From Curtobacterium sp. Leaf261 (GTDB lineage Bacteria > Actinomycetota > Actinomycetes > Actinomycetales > Microbacteriaceae): a stretch of DNA of 64,000 nt. Shown piece by piece: positions 37,716-47,568 of the stretch; position 1 is the stretch's first letter, and each line of letters opens with the position of its first letter. Position numbers and translations under genes: made by a program. Location: assembly GCF_001422205.1 (NCBI RefSeq), contig NZ_LMMJ01000001.1, positions 303,591-367,590 on the forward strand, read 5' to 3'. A model generated the notes under the pieces. That model worked only from the letters and a program-made list of their open reading frames with translations. It was not told the DNA's origin and searched no databases.

Positions 37716-39037
37716 CGGGTCCGCCGCGGTCGGCTGAGGAGTCGGAGCGCCACGGCCGGGCCGCCCGCGTGCGGTGCGTCCCAGCGGATGACGTCCACAC
37801 CCGCGGCTCGCATCGTCGCCAGGCGCTCCTCGCGCTCGAGTGCGACGAGCTGGAACGCGGCTCGGTCCTGCCGGTTCGCCGTGGACAGGTCCGTCCGCGG
37901 GAGGACGTCGACGGCGACGACCCGGTGTCCTCGCCCGGCCCACGAGACCGCCATCGTCGAGGCGGCGTCGTCCACGAAGGTCGATGCGACGACCACGAGC
38001 GATGCCGTCGGGACGAGCGGCTCCCGCACGCGCTCCGTGACGTCCCCGCGTGCTGCCGCCGTCGCGATCGTGGACCGCAGCCGATCGAGCTGCCGTGTGC
38101 CGCCGCGGGGCTCGACGGACCGCGCGGCACCGCTCAGTGAGCGGAACCCGACGCGGTCCCCAGCGCCGATGTACGCCGTGGCGAGCGACGTCGCACACTC
38201 ACGTCCGAGGTCGAGCGACCGCGACCCGCCCGAGGCACGGTGCGTGCCGGACCACTCCGTGACGTCCGCTGCCAGGTCGTCCCGGTCGTCGAGCACGATC
38301 ACCACGAGGGCGTCGGCGGTGGCGAGGGTCCGCCGCACGTAGAGCTCGCCCGGATGCTGCGCGCGCCGTGCCGTCCGCCGCCAGTCGATGCGTCGGAGTC
38401 GGTCGCCGGGGGTGAAGAGCGCCACGTCGCGGAACGCACCGCCCTCCCCCGGTGTCGTCGAGTCGTGGGCCCCGGTGATGCCGAGGACCCGGAGCGGGAT
38501 CGGCAGGTCCTCGAGTCGGAGGTGCGGTGGTGGGACGACGGTGCCGGCGGTCGGACCCGCCGTCGGTGGGCTCACGTGGAGTCCTCCGTCCGCCATCGCG
38601 GACACGTGGACCCGCGCGATCTCCTGCGGACCCGAGTGCGTCACGGGGACCGTCCCGGCGAGGCGCTCGGCACTCCTCCGGTCGACGACCACACGGTGCC
38701 GCCGGTCGTCCGCGGTCACGACGGACAGTGCGACCGCCTCGACCGAGCTCGGCACGTCGACCCGGAGCCGGTAGGACACCCCCGCACCGGCGTCCGGCAG
38801 CCCCAGCGCGAGGCCGGAGCGCAGCTCCTCGGGGAGGGTCCGCCGACGCGCTCCGAGGGCGACCGTCCCGAACACCGGCAGGGCCACGAGCGCGAAGAGC
38901 GGACGGTGCGTCAGGAGCGCGAGTGCCGCCAGGAACGTCCCGGCGACGATCGCGAACGCGACCGTCGGCTGCAACACCCACCGCGTCGGTGCGGACGCGA
39001 CCCGCTCGTCGACGTGGGGAGCGTCGTCGACGCTCAC
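37712..39037 (-). CDS. DUF58 domain protein (vWA-related)
   Basis: 441 residues. Two membrane helices near residues 20-60 are followed by a large soluble region holding the DUF58 motif ([15 protein letters not shown]) and a von Willebrand A-like fold. DUF58 proteins act with MoxR AAA+ ATPases, probably in assembly or activation of extracytoplasmic proteins. The GTG start overlaps the moxR stop by 4 bases and is in the same operon as DUF4129, the common actinobacterial arrangement. Confidence 0.92.
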   Translation of the reverse strand: MSVDDAPHVDERVASAPTRWVLQPTVAFAIVAGTFLAALALLTHRPLFALVALPVFGTVALGARRRTLPEELRSGLALGLPDAGAGVSYRLRVDVPSSVEAVALSVVTADDRRHRVVVDRRSAERLAGTVPVTHSGPQEIARVHVSAMADGGLHVSPPTAGPTAGTVVPPPHLRLEDLPIPLRVLGITGAHDSTTPGEGGAFRDVALFTPGDRLRRIDWRRTARRAQHPGELYVRRTLATADALVVIVLDDRDDLAADVTEWSGTHRASGGSRSLDLGRECATSLATAYIGAGDRVGFRSLSGAARSVEPRGGTRQLDRLRSTIATAAARGDVTERVREPLVPTASLVVVASTFVDDAASTMAVSWAGRGHRVVAVDVLPRTDLSTANRQDRAAFQLVALEREERLATMRAAGVDVIRWDAPHAGGPAVALRLLSRPRRTR

Positions 39038-40095
39038 CGGGCCTCCCGTCCGACGTCGCCTGCGCGACCAACGCGTGCCCCCACGCCGTCGCGGTCCCTG
39101 CCGACCGTCGGTGGTCCAGCCACCTGCGCGACGGCCGAGCGGACGACCTCGGCGGGGTCCACGCCGTTCGCCCACGCCTGCGGAGTGAGGGAGATCCGGT
39201 GGGTGAGCACCGGGCCGGCCGCGGCCTTGACGTCCTCCGGGAGCACGAAGTCGCGGGCATCGAGGACCGCGCGGGCACGCGCCACGAGCATCAGCGCCTG
39301 CGCTCCCCGCGGGGAGGCGCCGACCTGCACGTCCCGGTGTGCGCGCGTCGCTCCGGCGAGGTCCACGCAGTACCGGGCGATGTCGGCGTCGACGTGCACG
39401 CGCTCGACCGCGGCCTGCATGCGGAGGAGCTGGCCGGCGGTGACGACGCCCGCCACGGTCGCCACCTCCGCGGCGCGGTCGACCCGGTTCATCAGCACCC
39501 GCTGCTCGTCCTCTGGGGACGGGTAGCCGACGGCGAGCCGGACCATGAACCGGTCGAGCTGCGCCTCGGGCAGGGCGTAGGTGCCCTCGTACTCGATCGG
39601 GTTGGCGGTGGCGATGACGTGGAAGGGCCTGGGGAGCGGGAACGCCTCGCCCTCGACGGTCACCTGGCCCTCGGCCATCGCCTCGAGGAGCGCGGACTGG
39701 GTCTTCGGCGGCGTGCGGTTGATCTCGTCGGCGAGGAACAGCCCGGTGAAGACCGGACCCGGCCGGAACACGAACTCGCTCGTCGCCGGGGCGAAGAGGA
39801 ACGAGCCCGTGATGTCCGCCGGCAGGAGGTCCGGCGTGCACTGGAGTCGTCGGAAGTCGAGGCCGGACGCGGCGGCGAGGCTCCTGGCGGCGAGCGTCTT
39901 GCCGAGCCCCGGGACGTCCTCGAAGAGCACGTGACCGCCGGCGAGCAGCGTGGCGAGGGCCAGCTCGAGCGAGTCGCGCATGCCGACCACCGCGGTCCCG
40001 ACGGCGTCGAGCACGGCACGGCCGAGGTCGGCGACCTCGGCGACGCTCATCGGGGGCTCGGCGGGTGGGTCCTGCGGTGTGCTGGTGTCGGTCAC
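39034..40095 (-). CDS. MoxR family AAA+ ATPase
   Basis: 353-residue chaperone-like AAA+ protein. Walker A reads EDVPGLGKT, Walker B FLADEINR, and sensor 1 [10 protein letters not shown]; the MoxR branch is clear from the [15 protein letters not shown] segment. It couples to the DUF58 protein encoded next. Both ends overlap neighbours (ATGA at 40092-40095, GTGA at 39034-39037). The last residues (VGREAR) come from DNA that matches one arm of the dispersed palindrome (39041-39055). Confidence 0.95.
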   Translation of the reverse strand: MTDTSTPQDPPAEPPMSVAEVADLGRAVLDAVGTAVVGMRDSLELALATLLAGGHVLFEDVPGLGKTLAARSLAAASGLDFRRLQCTPDLLPADITGSFLFAPATSEFVFRPGPVFTGLFLADEINRTPPKTQSALLEAMAEGQVTVEGEAFPLPRPFHVIATANPIEYEGTYALPEAQLDRFMVRLAVGYPSPEDEQRVLMNRVDRAAEVATVAGVVTAGQLLRMQAAVERVHVDADIARYCVDLAGATRAHRDVQVGASPRGAQALMLVARARAVLDARDFVLPEDVKAAAGPVLTHRISLTPQAWANGVDPAEVVRSAVAQVAGPPTVGRDRDGVGARVGRAGDVGREAR

Positions 40096-40673
40096 GGTTT
40101 CCTCTCGACGGTCCTGGCGGCGGTGCGGTCGGCGATCTGGGCGGTGGTGCGGTCAGTCGTGCCGGTAGAGGTGCGGTCGGCGGTCCCGGCGCTCGTGCTC
40201 CCGATCACCTCGACGGCGGTGAGCACTGCGGTGAACGAGCCGAGGTCGAGCTCCGGCCGCGTGGTGCGGGTCAGCACGTCGTACGGGCCGGCTCCGACGA
40301 TCATGACGATCCGATCGCGGTCGAGCGGGTCGTCGAGGTCCAACCCGATCGCCGCGAGCCGCCGACGCGCCACAGCCCGGAGCCGGAGGATCACCCGCTC
40401 CGGCACCCCGCCCCGCGATCGGAGCGCCCACCCGAGCGACTGCACGTCCTTGCGCGCGCCGGGCGTGGACCGGACCGGCTCGACCGGCCACCCGAGCGGA
40501 CCGTCCTCGCGGAGCGCGACGAACGTCACGCCGACCGCGATGACCGCGGCGACGACCATCAGCGCCTGCGGCACCGACAGCCCGAAGAACCAGAGCAGGC
40601 CGCCGACGACGACGCCGGTGACGACGACGCCGACGACCCGGCGTCCGTCGATCCCGTTCCGCACCCGGTTCAC
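40092..40673 (-). CDS. Hypothetical membrane protein of the MoxR operon
   Basis: 193 residues. Two hydrophobic helices near residues 12-55 are followed by a soluble domain of about 100 residues and a Thr/Ala/Asp/Arg tail with repeated DRT ([21 protein letters not shown]). No family is recognised, but the position between DUF4129 and moxR is standard for such operons in Microbacteriaceae. GTG overlaps the upstream stop; its own stop overlaps the moxR ATG. Confidence 0.82.
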   Translation of the reverse strand: MNRVRNGIDGRRVVGVVVTGVVVGGLLWFFGLSVPQALMVVAAVIAVGVTFVALREDGPLGWPVEPVRSTPGARKDVQSLGWALRSRGGVPERVILRLRAVARRRLAAIGLDLDDPLDRDRIVMIVGAGPYDVLTRTTRPELDLGSFTAVLTAVEVIGSTSAGTADRTSTGTTDRTTAQIADRTAARTVERKP

Positions 40674-41428
40674 GGGCGGGCTCCCCCGGTCGCGCTCCAC
40701 TGCAGGTCGAGCGTCCGGAGCGCCTCCCGCGCGCGCTCCACGTCCGCCGGGGACGCGACCACGCCGCCGAAACGCACCGATGCGTAGAGGCGCCGGAGCG
40801 TCTCGAGGGCGCCCGGGTCGACGTCGAGCCGTCGGAGTATCCGCGCGGTGAACTCGGTCGGGGTCTCGGCCGCGCCCCGACGGAAACCGGCGTCCTCCGC
40901 GGACTCCTGCAGGCCGAGCCACGCCTCGGTGATGGCGTCCGACGGTGTCCGAGCATCGTCGAGCACGCCGAGCGCTCGCCGGAGACCGCGTCGCATGGCG
41001 GCGGTGCCCTCGGTGAGCGAGGGCTCGGCGGGGTCGGCACCGACGCCCACGGACAGCCCGTCGACGAGGAGCGCAGGAGCGGGACCGCGGCGTCGCGCAC
41101 GACGACGCAGGAGCCACACGACGAGGATCGCGATCACCCCGAGCACGAGGACCCCGGCGACGACGAGGAGCCACCTCAGGTCGAGGGTCCCGCCGGTGCC
41201 GGCGCCCAGCCGCTGCGGCGCGACGGTCGCGGACGGGGTGTCCGACGGCAGCGGTTCCGGACGGACGGTCTGCTGCGGCAGGTCCGGGGACCACCGCGGA
41301 CCGGAGAACACCAGCGGTCTGCCGAGCGTCGCCCCGAGCACCACGACGACACCGAGCACGATCCCGACGGCTCCGGTCAGGACCCGCCGCAGACGGAACC
41401 CGTCCCCACGCTCGTCGTCGACCCGCAT
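40670..41428 (-). CDS. DUF4129 domain protein
   Basis: First gene of the operon, 252 residues. Two membrane helices (about 15-38 and 90-112) flank an extracytoplasmic loop. The C-terminal cytoplasmic DUF4129 domain carries [30 protein letters not shown]. This domain accompanies transglutaminase/MoxR/DUF58 clusters. A -10 box TAGCGT ends 6 nt before the ATG and predicts a leaderless operon transcript. Confidence 0.9.
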   Translation of the reverse strand: MRVDDERGDGFRLRRVLTGAVGIVLGVVVVLGATLGRPLVFSGPRWSPDLPQQTVRPEPLPSDTPSATVAPQRLGAGTGGTLDLRWLLVVAGVLVLGVIAILVVWLLRRRARRRGPAPALLVDGLSVGVGADPAEPSLTEGTAAMRRGLRRALGVLDDARTPSDAITEAWLGLQESAEDAGFRRGAAETPTEFTARILRRLDVDPGALETLRRLYASVRFGGVVASPADVERAREALRTLDLQWSATGGARP

Positions 41429-41434
41429 GCGAGC

Positions 41435-41440
41435 ACGCTA
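41435..41440 (-). promoter_or_regulatory. Leaderless -10 box of the DUF4129-MoxR operon
   Basis: TAGCGT, 6 nt before the ATG at 41428. Confidence 0.7.
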
Positions 41441-41554
41441 CCCCGCCGGAGTGCTCGCGCCGTCTCCGTGGCCGGCGGCCGCGCACTCCCCGCGCCCGCG
41501 AGTCCCGCGGGTCCCGCGAGGCACCCCGAGTACGCGCGAACGGCCCACACCCAG

Positions 41555-41560
41555 TACCGT
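41555..41560 (+). promoter_or_regulatory. Leaderless -10 box of the DEAD-box helicase
   Basis: TACCGT, 6 nt before the ATG at 41567. Confidence 0.7.
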
Positions 41561-41566
41561 TCTCCC

Positions 41567-43357
41567 ATGAGCAACGACACGAACGCCCGAACCGAGGCGA
41601 CCACGGACGAGGCCGACAGCGCCCCCGTGACCACCTTCACCGACCTCGGGCTGAGTGACGCCGTCCTCAAGGCCGTCAAGGACATCGGCTACGAGACCCC
41701 CTCGGCCATCCAGGCCGCCACCATCCCGACCCTGCTCGACGGCCGCGACGTCGTCGGCCTCGCCCAGACCGGCACCGGCAAGACGGCGGCGTTCGCGCTG
41801 CCGATCCTCTCCCGCCTCGACGTCAGCCAGAAGGCCCCGCAGGCACTCGTCCTCTCCCCCACCCGTGAGCTCGCGCTCCAGGTGTGCGAGGCGTTCGAGC
41901 AGTACGCGGCGCACATGCGCGGCGTGCACGTGCTCCCCGTCTACGGCGGCCAGGCCTACGGCGTCCAGCTGTCCGCCCTCCGCCGCGGCGTCCACGTCGT
42001 CGTCGGCACCCCCGGCCGGATCATGGACCACATCGCCAAGGGCACGCTCGACCTGTCCGAGCTCAAGTACCTCGTGCTCGACGAGGCCGACGAGATGCTC
42101 AAGATGGGCTTCGCCGAGGACGTCGAGACGATCCTCGCCGAGACCCCGGACGACAAGCAGGTCGCGCTGTTCTCGGCGACGATGCCCGCGCAGATCCGCC
42201 GCATCTCGAAGCAGTACCTCGACGACCCGGCCGAGATCACCGTCAAGCAGAAGACCACGACGTCGGCGAACACCACGCAGCGCTACCTCATGGTGTCGTA
42301 CCCGCAGAAGGTCGACGCCCTGACCCGGATCCTCGAGGTGGAGAACTTCGAGGGCATGATCGTCTTCGTCCGCACCAAGAGCGAGACCGAGACGCTCGCC
42401 GAGAAGCTCCGGGCCCGCGGGTACTCCGCAGCGGCGATCAGCGGTGACGTCGCCCAGGCGCAGCGCGAGCGCACTGTCAACCAGCTGAAGTCCGGCAAGC
42501 TCGACATCCTCGTCGCGACCGACGTCGCCGCCCGCGGTCTCGACGTCGACCGCATCAGCCACGTCGTGAACTACGACATCCCGATCGACACCGAGTCCTA
42601 CGTGCACCGCATCGGCCGCACCGGGCGCGCCGGCCGGAGCGGTGCGGCGATCAGCTTCGTCACGCCCCGCGAGCGCCGTCTGCTCGGCGCCATCGAGAAG
42701 GCCACCCGCCAGCCGCTCACCCAGATGCAGCTGCCGACGGTCGAGGACGTCAACGTCACCCGCCTGACCCGCTTCGACGACGCGATCACGGCCGCGCTCG
42801 AGCAGCAGGACCGCATCTCGGCGTTCCGCGACATCATCGCGCACTACGTCGAGCACCACGACGTGCCGGAGAACGACGTCGCGGCGGCCCTCGCGGTCGT
42901 GGCGCAGGGCGACGAGCCGCTGCTCCTCGACCCCGCCACCGAGCGCCAGCGTCGCGCCGCCGAGGACCGCGGCCCGCGCGTGTTCGACCGCGATGACCAG
43001 TCCGGTGGCCGAGGCGACCGCAGCGACCGCGGTGACCGTCCGGAGCGCCGTCGTTCGAGCCAGCCGATGGCGCCGTACCGGATCGAGGTCGGTCGACGTC
43101 ACCGCGTCGAGCCGCGGCAGATCGTCGGCGCGCTCGCGAACGAGGGCGGACTCGGCCGCGACGACTTCGGGCAGATCCAGATCCGCCCGGACTTCTCGAT
43201 CGTGGAGCTCCCGGCGTCGATGGACCCCGGTGTGCTCGACCGCCTCCGCGACACCCGGATCAGCGGTGTGCTCATCGCCATCCGGCCGGACCGCCGGGGC
43301 GCACCCCGCCGTGCCGACGACCGCGACGACCGTCCGGAGCGGAAGCCGCGCCACTAG
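41567..43357 (+). CDS. DEAD-box ATP-dependent RNA helicase (DeaD/CsdA-like)
   Basis: 596-residue helicase that unwinds RNA duplexes, typically in ribosome assembly and cold adaptation. The Q motif (GYETPSAIQ), Walker A AQTGTGKT, LDEADEM, SAT and HRIGRTGRAG are all intact. An RGD/RS-rich linker (GGRGDRSDRGDRPERRR) leads to a C-terminal DbpA-type RNA-binding domain (PYRIEVGRRHRVEPRQIVGAL). The last residues are charged. The gene stands alone and ends in a very strong terminator at 43391. Confidence 0.96.
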   Translation: MSNDTNARTEATTDEADSAPVTTFTDLGLSDAVLKAVKDIGYETPSAIQAATIPTLLDGRDVVGLAQTGTGKTAAFALPILSRLDVSQKAPQALVLSPTRELALQVCEAFEQYAAHMRGVHVLPVYGGQAYGVQLSALRRGVHVVVGTPGRIMDHIAKGTLDLSELKYLVLDEADEMLKMGFAEDVETILAETPDDKQVALFSATMPAQIRRISKQYLDDPAEITVKQKTTTSANTTQRYLMVSYPQKVDALTRILEVENFEGMIVFVRTKSETETLAEKLRARGYSAAAISGDVAQAQRERTVNQLKSGKLDILVATDVAARGLDVDRISHVVNYDIPIDTESYVHRIGRTGRAGRSGAAISFVTPRERRLLGAIEKATRQPLTQMQLPTVEDVNVTRLTRFDDAITAALEQQDRISAFRDIIAHYVEHHDVPENDVAAALAVVAQGDEPLLLDPATERQRRAAEDRGPRVFDRDDQSGGRGDRSDRGDRPERRRSSQPMAPYRIEVGRRHRVEPRQIVGALANEGGLGRDDFGQIQIRPDFSIVELPASMDPGVLDRLRDTRISGVLIAIRPDRRGAPRRADDRDDRPERKPRH

Positions 43358-43390
43358 CAAGCATCACGGTCGCCCTCCGGACGGTCGAGC

Positions 43391-43438
43391 ATGCACGAAC
43401 GCGGGGTCTGACCGAGGTCGGACCCCGCGTTCGTGCAT
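43391..43438. terminator. Strong terminator after the DEAD-box gene
   Basis: Perfect 18-bp arms ATGCACGAACGCGGGGTC and complement, 12-base loop with an inner ACC/GGT pair. No long T-run, as usual in high-GC genomes. Confidence 0.85.
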
Positions 43439-43458
43439 CCTCATCGAAGGACCGGACA

Positions 43459-43483
43459 GGACCGGACCGGACCGGACCGGACC
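43459..43483. repeat. Five GGACC pentamer repeats
   Basis: Direct tandem run between the terminator and the palindromic element. Confidence 0.95.
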
Positions 43484-43488
43484 GCGTT

Positions 43489-43534
43489 CCGGACTGGAGG
43501 GACGGTGCCAGCTGGTGCCGTGCCTCCCGTCCGT
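43489..43534. repeat. Dispersed palindromic element, terminator position
   Basis: CCGGACTGGAGGGACGGTGCC pairs loosely with GGTGCCGTGCCTCCCGTCCG. It lies between the convergent helicase and MFS genes and ends at the MFS stop codon. Confidence 0.85.
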
Positions 43535-44775
43535 CAGGCGCGTGCGCCGAGCGCTGCCGTCGCCGCTCTGCGGGTCAGGAGCAGGTTCGCGACAGCCGCG
43601 AGCACCACGATCGCCGCCGCGACCGCGGGGAGCGTCATCGCGGCTGGCGTCCCGAGACGCTCGGCGACCTCGCCGGTGACCGCCGACGCGATCGACTGGC
43701 CGACGATGACCGCCGAGCCGAGGATCGTCATGGTCGTCGCCGAGCGCCCCACCGGTGAACGGTCCGAGCCGAGGCTGTACTGCGACACCAGCGTCGGACC
43801 GATGCCCACGCCCATCACCGCGAGCACGATCGCGACGGCGAGGACGGACCCCGCCGTGGCGAAGGCGATCGCACCGCCGAGCAGCACCGCCCCGAACACG
43901 AACCACCGCCAGCCGAGCGCGAACCGCTCCGGGAACGCCGCCGAGCCGAGTGCGAGTCCCGCAGACCCGATGCCCATGAGCCCGTAGAGCAGTCCCGCCC
44001 GCGCTGGTTCGCCCTGGTCCCCCATGAACGCGGTGAGCGACGTCAGGGTCGCTCCGAAGAAGAGTCCGACTCCGAGGATCCCGACGACGACGGCCACGAG
44101 CGCCGGTCGGAGGAGCTCCCGGGCAGGCGCCTGCACCGACTCGGCGCTGTGGCCGACCGCGAGCCGGCCGGTGGGGTGGAGCGCGAACGCCGTGACGAAC
44201 ACGAACGTCAGCGCGGCGGCACCCGCGAGGGCGACCCACGGCGCGATCGCGCTCGCGAGCAGCCCGACGAGGAACGGACCGATGATGAACACCGTCTCGT
44301 CGGCGGCGGACTCGTACGCCATGGTGCCGCTCAGGGTCCGTTCACGACGCTCCGGGGCGAGCCGGGTCCGGATGATCGCGACGAGCCGCGTGCGCGACAT
44401 CGGGGCGACCTGGGGCGCGGACGCCCCGATGAGGAACGACATCGCCAGCACCGCGACGTCGGGCGACCCGCTCTGGACCACGAGTGGCAGGAGAGCGAGG
44501 AGGACCCCGTTGACGATGCCGATCGGCACGAGGACACGGCGCTGCCCGAGTCGGTCGGCCGCGGCACCGAGCATCGGGCCGAAGAGCGCCGACCCGATGC
44601 CGACGAACGCGGAGTTCACACCGCCGAGTGAGAGCGATCCGCGTTCCGCGACGACGAGCGTCAGGACACCGACGACCATCATCGCGAACGGGAGCCTGGC
44701 GATGAACGCCACGGGGAAGTAGGTGCGGCCGGCGTGCGCGATGAGGGAGCCGCCGGCGGGACGGGTGTGGAGCAT
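43534..44775 (-). CDS. MFS transporter
   Basis: 413-residue major facilitator with 12 predicted helices. Loop 2-3 reads GAAADRLGQRR, a good match to the MFS signature GxxxDRxGRR. The ATG start gives a normal N terminus (HTRPAGGSLIAHAG); an upstream reading to 45003 would add a Arg/Pro-rich non-membrane stretch and is rejected. Substrate is unknown. The stop codon lies inside the right arm of the palindromic element. Confidence 0.9.
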   Translation of the reverse strand: MLHTRPAGGSLIAHAGRTYFPVAFIARLPFAMMVVGVLTLVVAERGSLSLGGVNSAFVGIGSALFGPMLGAAADRLGQRRVLVPIGIVNGVLLALLPLVVQSGSPDVAVLAMSFLIGASAPQVAPMSRTRLVAIIRTRLAPERRERTLSGTMAYESAADETVFIIGPFLVGLLASAIAPWVALAGAAALTFVFVTAFALHPTGRLAVGHSAESVQAPARELLRPALVAVVVGILGVGLFFGATLTSLTAFMGDQGEPARAGLLYGLMGIGSAGLALGSAAFPERFALGWRWFVFGAVLLGGAIAFATAGSVLAVAIVLAVMGVGIGPTLVSQYSLGSDRSPVGRSATTMTILGSAVIVGQSIASAVTGEVAERLGTPAAMTLPAVAAAIVVLAAVANLLLTRRAATAALGARA

Positions 44776-44944
44776 GGGTCGGTGCCTCAGGGCCCGGCAG
44801 TCGTGGCGGGCCTCGTGTCGGGGTGCCGCCGTGGTCCGACGAACTGTGCTCGACGGCCGGTAGATACACGCTGGGTGTTCGAACTGCGACGCCATCCTAC
44901 CCGGGCGGTGGGGACGGGGACGGGGACGGGAGACGGGGTCAGGG

Positions 44945-44950
44945 TAGCGT
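44945..44950 (+). promoter_or_regulatory. Leaderless -10 box of the GrpB gene
   Basis: TAGCGT, 6 nt before the GTG at 44957. Confidence 0.7.
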
Positions 44951-44956
44951 TGCGGC

Positions 44957-45520
44957 GTGGTCGAGGTCGTCGAGTACCGATCGTCGTGGCCGGCGCGGTA
45001 CATGCAGCTCCGGGAGGCCTACGCCGAAGCACTCTTCGCCGCCGACGTTCCGTGCCTGAGCATCGAGCACGTGGGCAGCACCTCGGTTCCCGGGCTGGCC
45101 GCGAAGCCCGTGATCGACATCGACGTCGTGGTCGCTGTCGAGCACGTCGAAGGAGCCACGGAGGCTCTGGCACGGATCGGTTTCACCCCGCTCGGGGACC
45201 TCGGCATACCGGGCCGGGCGGCCCTCGTGACCCCGGAACGGTTCGCGCCGAGCAACACGTCGGTGATGGTCGACGGCTCGCTCCCGTTGCGGAACCACCT
45301 CGCAGTCCGGAGCGTCCTGCGCGCAGACCCAGAGCTCCGCGACGAGTACGCGACCGTGAAGCGCCGGGCGGCGGGATCGGCGGTGGACATCGACGACTAC
45401 CTGCGGCGCAAGAGCGACGTCCTCGAGCGGATCCTCGAGCGGGCGGGACTGTCCGACGCGGACCGGGCGGCGATCGCGGCGACCACGCGGAGCATCGTCG
45501 AGCGGGGGGCCGCCGGATGA
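44957..45520 (+). CDS. GrpB family (UPF0157) nucleotidyltransferase-like protein
   Basis: 187-residue protein of the GrpB/UPF0157 family, part of the nucleotidyltransferase superfamily. The motif GSTSVPGLAAKPVIDIDV holds the GS pair and the two metal-binding Asp. RNHLAVRSVLRADPELRDEY is the second family block. Biological role is unknown; some members are fused to dephospho-CoA kinase. The GTG start is set by the TAGCGT box. It converges with the AraC gene, 6 bp apart. Confidence 0.92.
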   Translation: MVEVVEYRSSWPARYMQLREAYAEALFAADVPCLSIEHVGSTSVPGLAAKPVIDIDVVVAVEHVEGATEALARIGFTPLGDLGIPGRAALVTPERFAPSNTSVMVDGSLPLRNHLAVRSVLRADPELRDEYATVKRRAAGSAVDIDDYLRRKSDVLERILERAGLSDADRAAIAATTRSIVERGAAG

Positions 45521-45526
45521 CTCCGG

Positions 45527-46519
45527 TCAGCCTCGGAGCGTGGCGCTCGGCAGCTCGTCGAACCGAGCCCGGTACGCCGCCGAGAACCGTCCGAGGTGCA
45601 CGAACCCCCACCGCGCCGCGGTCGTGCTCACCGAGTCGTACGGTCGTGCCGGTGACGACGCTCTGCCGATGCTCGAGCGGAGCAGGTCCCGCCGGACGTT
45701 GCCGAGTCGGACGTTCCGCAGGTAGTCGTGCGGCGTGGTGCTGAGGTCGCGCTGGAACGCCTGCTGCAACCCCCTCGCCGAGAGCCCGACCGCGGCCGCG
45801 ATGTCCTCGGTGCTGATCGGGAGACCGGCGGACGCCTCGATGTAGTCCATCGCGCGCTGCACACGCGGGGCCCGGACGGGTCGGTCGAACGCCGGCACCG
45901 GTGCCCACCGGGGGAAGGTCCGGACGGTCGCCTCGGCCAGTTCCCGGTTGCACGCCCGGCGGGCCCGTCCGGTCATCGAAGCGACGGGCTCGAGCAGTGC
46001 GACCGCGGCGGTCCGCACGGATGCCGTCCAGCCGGCGAGCTGTTCGTCGGCGGGCACCGCGCCCGCGATCGAGCCGCTCGGCGCGCTCCCCGGCATGCCT
46101 GCGTCGGCAGCGACCCGGTCCAGGAAGTCCGCGCGGAAGTGCACGTGGTTCTGTCGCGCATCGTCGAGATGCAGGACGACCCGACCCGGAGGGAGCATCA
46201 CCGGGCGGCCCGTCGTGAGCGGCGTCTCGAACCCGCCGATGCCGACCGACCCCGCACCCGCCGTGAGCCAGAGGACGACGTACTGGTCGCCGAAGTCGAA
46301 CGGCCCCGAGACGAGGGCACTGATCGCCGACGACTGGAGCGACACGTCCGCGTCGCCCGTCGTGCCGGAGCGGAACCGGAAGGCCGAGCGTGTCGGGATC
46401 AGCTCCACCTCGGCCCCGGCGTACCGGCGGAGGAGGACCTTCGCGCGATCGGGGTCGTCCGTGTCGAACCTCGCGGAGAAGGCCCCCGTCGTGGCGGATG
46501 GTGACAGCTGGTCACCCAT
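45527..46519 (-). CDS. AraC family transcriptional regulator
   Basis: 330-residue regulator. The C-terminal third has two helix-turn-helix motifs (TEDIAAAVGLSARGLQQAFQRD and AARWGFVHLGRFSAAYRARF) as in the AraC/XylS family. The N-terminal 190 residues are a cupin-like effector domain with a HLDDARQNHVHF segment. The ATG has AGGAGGCTCCCC upstream. Target genes are unknown; no adjacent divergent catabolic gene was found. Confidence 0.9.
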   Translation of the reverse strand: MGDQLSPSATTGAFSARFDTDDPDRAKVLLRRYAGAEVELIPTRSAFRFRSGTTGDADVSLQSSAISALVSGPFDFGDQYVVLWLTAGAGSVGIGGFETPLTTGRPVMLPPGRVVLHLDDARQNHVHFRADFLDRVAADAGMPGSAPSGSIAGAVPADEQLAGWTASVRTAAVALLEPVASMTGRARRACNRELAEATVRTFPRWAPVPAFDRPVRAPRVQRAMDYIEASAGLPISTEDIAAAVGLSARGLQQAFQRDLSTTPHDYLRNVRLGNVRRDLLRSSIGRASSPARPYDSVSTTAARWGFVHLGRFSAAYRARFDELPSATLRG

Positions 46520-46727
46520 GGGGAGCCTCCTGTCGACATCGGATCGGGGATCCGGCGACCGAGGTCCGGGGCGGCCGTGATGGAGAGTATGCCCGGCGCG
46601 CTCGATCCCGCAAGGGGCTTCCTCGTGCGGGGAAGTGTCGGCGGGTCCGTCGGCGCGGTAGGTTGTACACCGCAGGCACCCGGACCCAGCGCGCTGCACA
46701 TCGAAGCTGGGACGAGGGAGTGCACCC

Positions 46728-46769
46728 ATGCAGGACACGTGCGAGCGGTGCAGACGCCGCCATGAGTGA
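46728..46769 (+). CDS. 13-codon upstream minicistron
   Basis: ATG after GAGGGAG (7 nt), reading MQDTCERCRRRHE and then TGA. The stop overlaps the start of the first GAF-ANTAR gene (ATGAGTGA), which has no RBS of its own. This suggests coupled translation, possibly leader-peptide control. Confidence 0.5.
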   Translation: MQDTCERCRRRHE

Positions 46770-47568
46770 CTTCGTCGTCGCGGCCGCGGCGTTGCAGGCC
46801 GCCGGCACGGATGCCGATCTGTCGCCGCCGTTCATCGCGGCGCTGCGGGTCTCCGGCGTGAGCATCTCGACGCTGGCGGAACCGTTCGACACGGAGACCG
46901 TCTCCGCGAGCAGCGCCCGCGCGGCGCTCCTCGACGAGATCCAGCTCGACCTCGGCGAGGGTCCATGCTGGGAGGCGATGCGCACCGATCGTCCGGTCCT
47001 GACACCGGACGTCAGATCGGCCGTGTCGGACCGCTGGCCGACGGCACTGCTCGCGCTCCAGCACGCGGACTTCCGCGGGGTGTTCGCGTTCCCCATGCGG
47101 ATCGGCACCATCCGCGTCGGAGCCGTCGACCTGTACACCGATGCCGCCGCCGACCCGACCGAGGCGTTCGTCTCCGACGCGACCGCACTGGCCGGCATCG
47201 CCGCACGACACGTGTTGCACCGGGCGCTCCGTGCCGTGGAGCGCGCGGACACCGGTGACCTGCCGGCGGGTGAGTACTCTCGACGTGAGATCCACCAGGC
47301 ATCCGGGATGATCGCGGCGCAGCTGTCCGTCACCGTCGAGGATGCCCTCCTGATCCTCCGGGGGCACGCGTTCAGCTCGGACCGGTCGGTCAGCCAGATC
47401 GCCGCGGACGTCGTGTCCCGCACACTGGACTTCACAGCCCCCGACGTATCCTCGCGGAACGCATCCGGATCCGGTTCCGCATCCGGGTCCGGATCCGAGG
47501 GACCATCTGCACCACCCACGGCCTCCGAGAGCCAACCAGGGAGCACCGATCATGACCCAGACACGTGA
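46762..47568 (+). CDS. GAF and ANTAR domain regulator 1
   Basis: 268-residue protein. A GAF sensor domain (about 20-160) is followed by an ANTAR RNA-binding domain (HQASGMIAAQLSVTVEDALLILRGHAF). ANTAR proteins bind paired hairpins in nascent RNA and prevent termination. The C terminus is a Ser/Gly-rich tail (ASGSGSASGSGSE) from a short GGATCC-containing repeat. The stop is 17 bp inside the next gene, so both are translated together. Ligand unknown. Confidence 0.9.
   Translation: MSDFVVAAAALQAAGTDADLSPPFIAALRVSGVSISTLAEPFDTETVSASSARAALLDEIQLDLGEGPCWEAMRTDRPVLTPDVRSAVSDRWPTALLALQHADFRGVFAFPMRIGTIRVGAVDLYTDAAADPTEAFVSDATALAGIAARHVLHRALRAVERADTGDLPAGEYSRREIHQASGMIAAQLSVTVEDALLILRGHAFSSDRSVSQIAADVVSRTLDFTAPDVSSRNASGSGSASGSGSEGPSAPPTASESQPGSTDHDPDT

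Noticed and set aside
43534..45003. Longer MFS protein starting at 45003
   Set aside because: The added N terminus is Arg/Pro/His-rich, not membrane-like, and overlaps the promoter region of GrpB.
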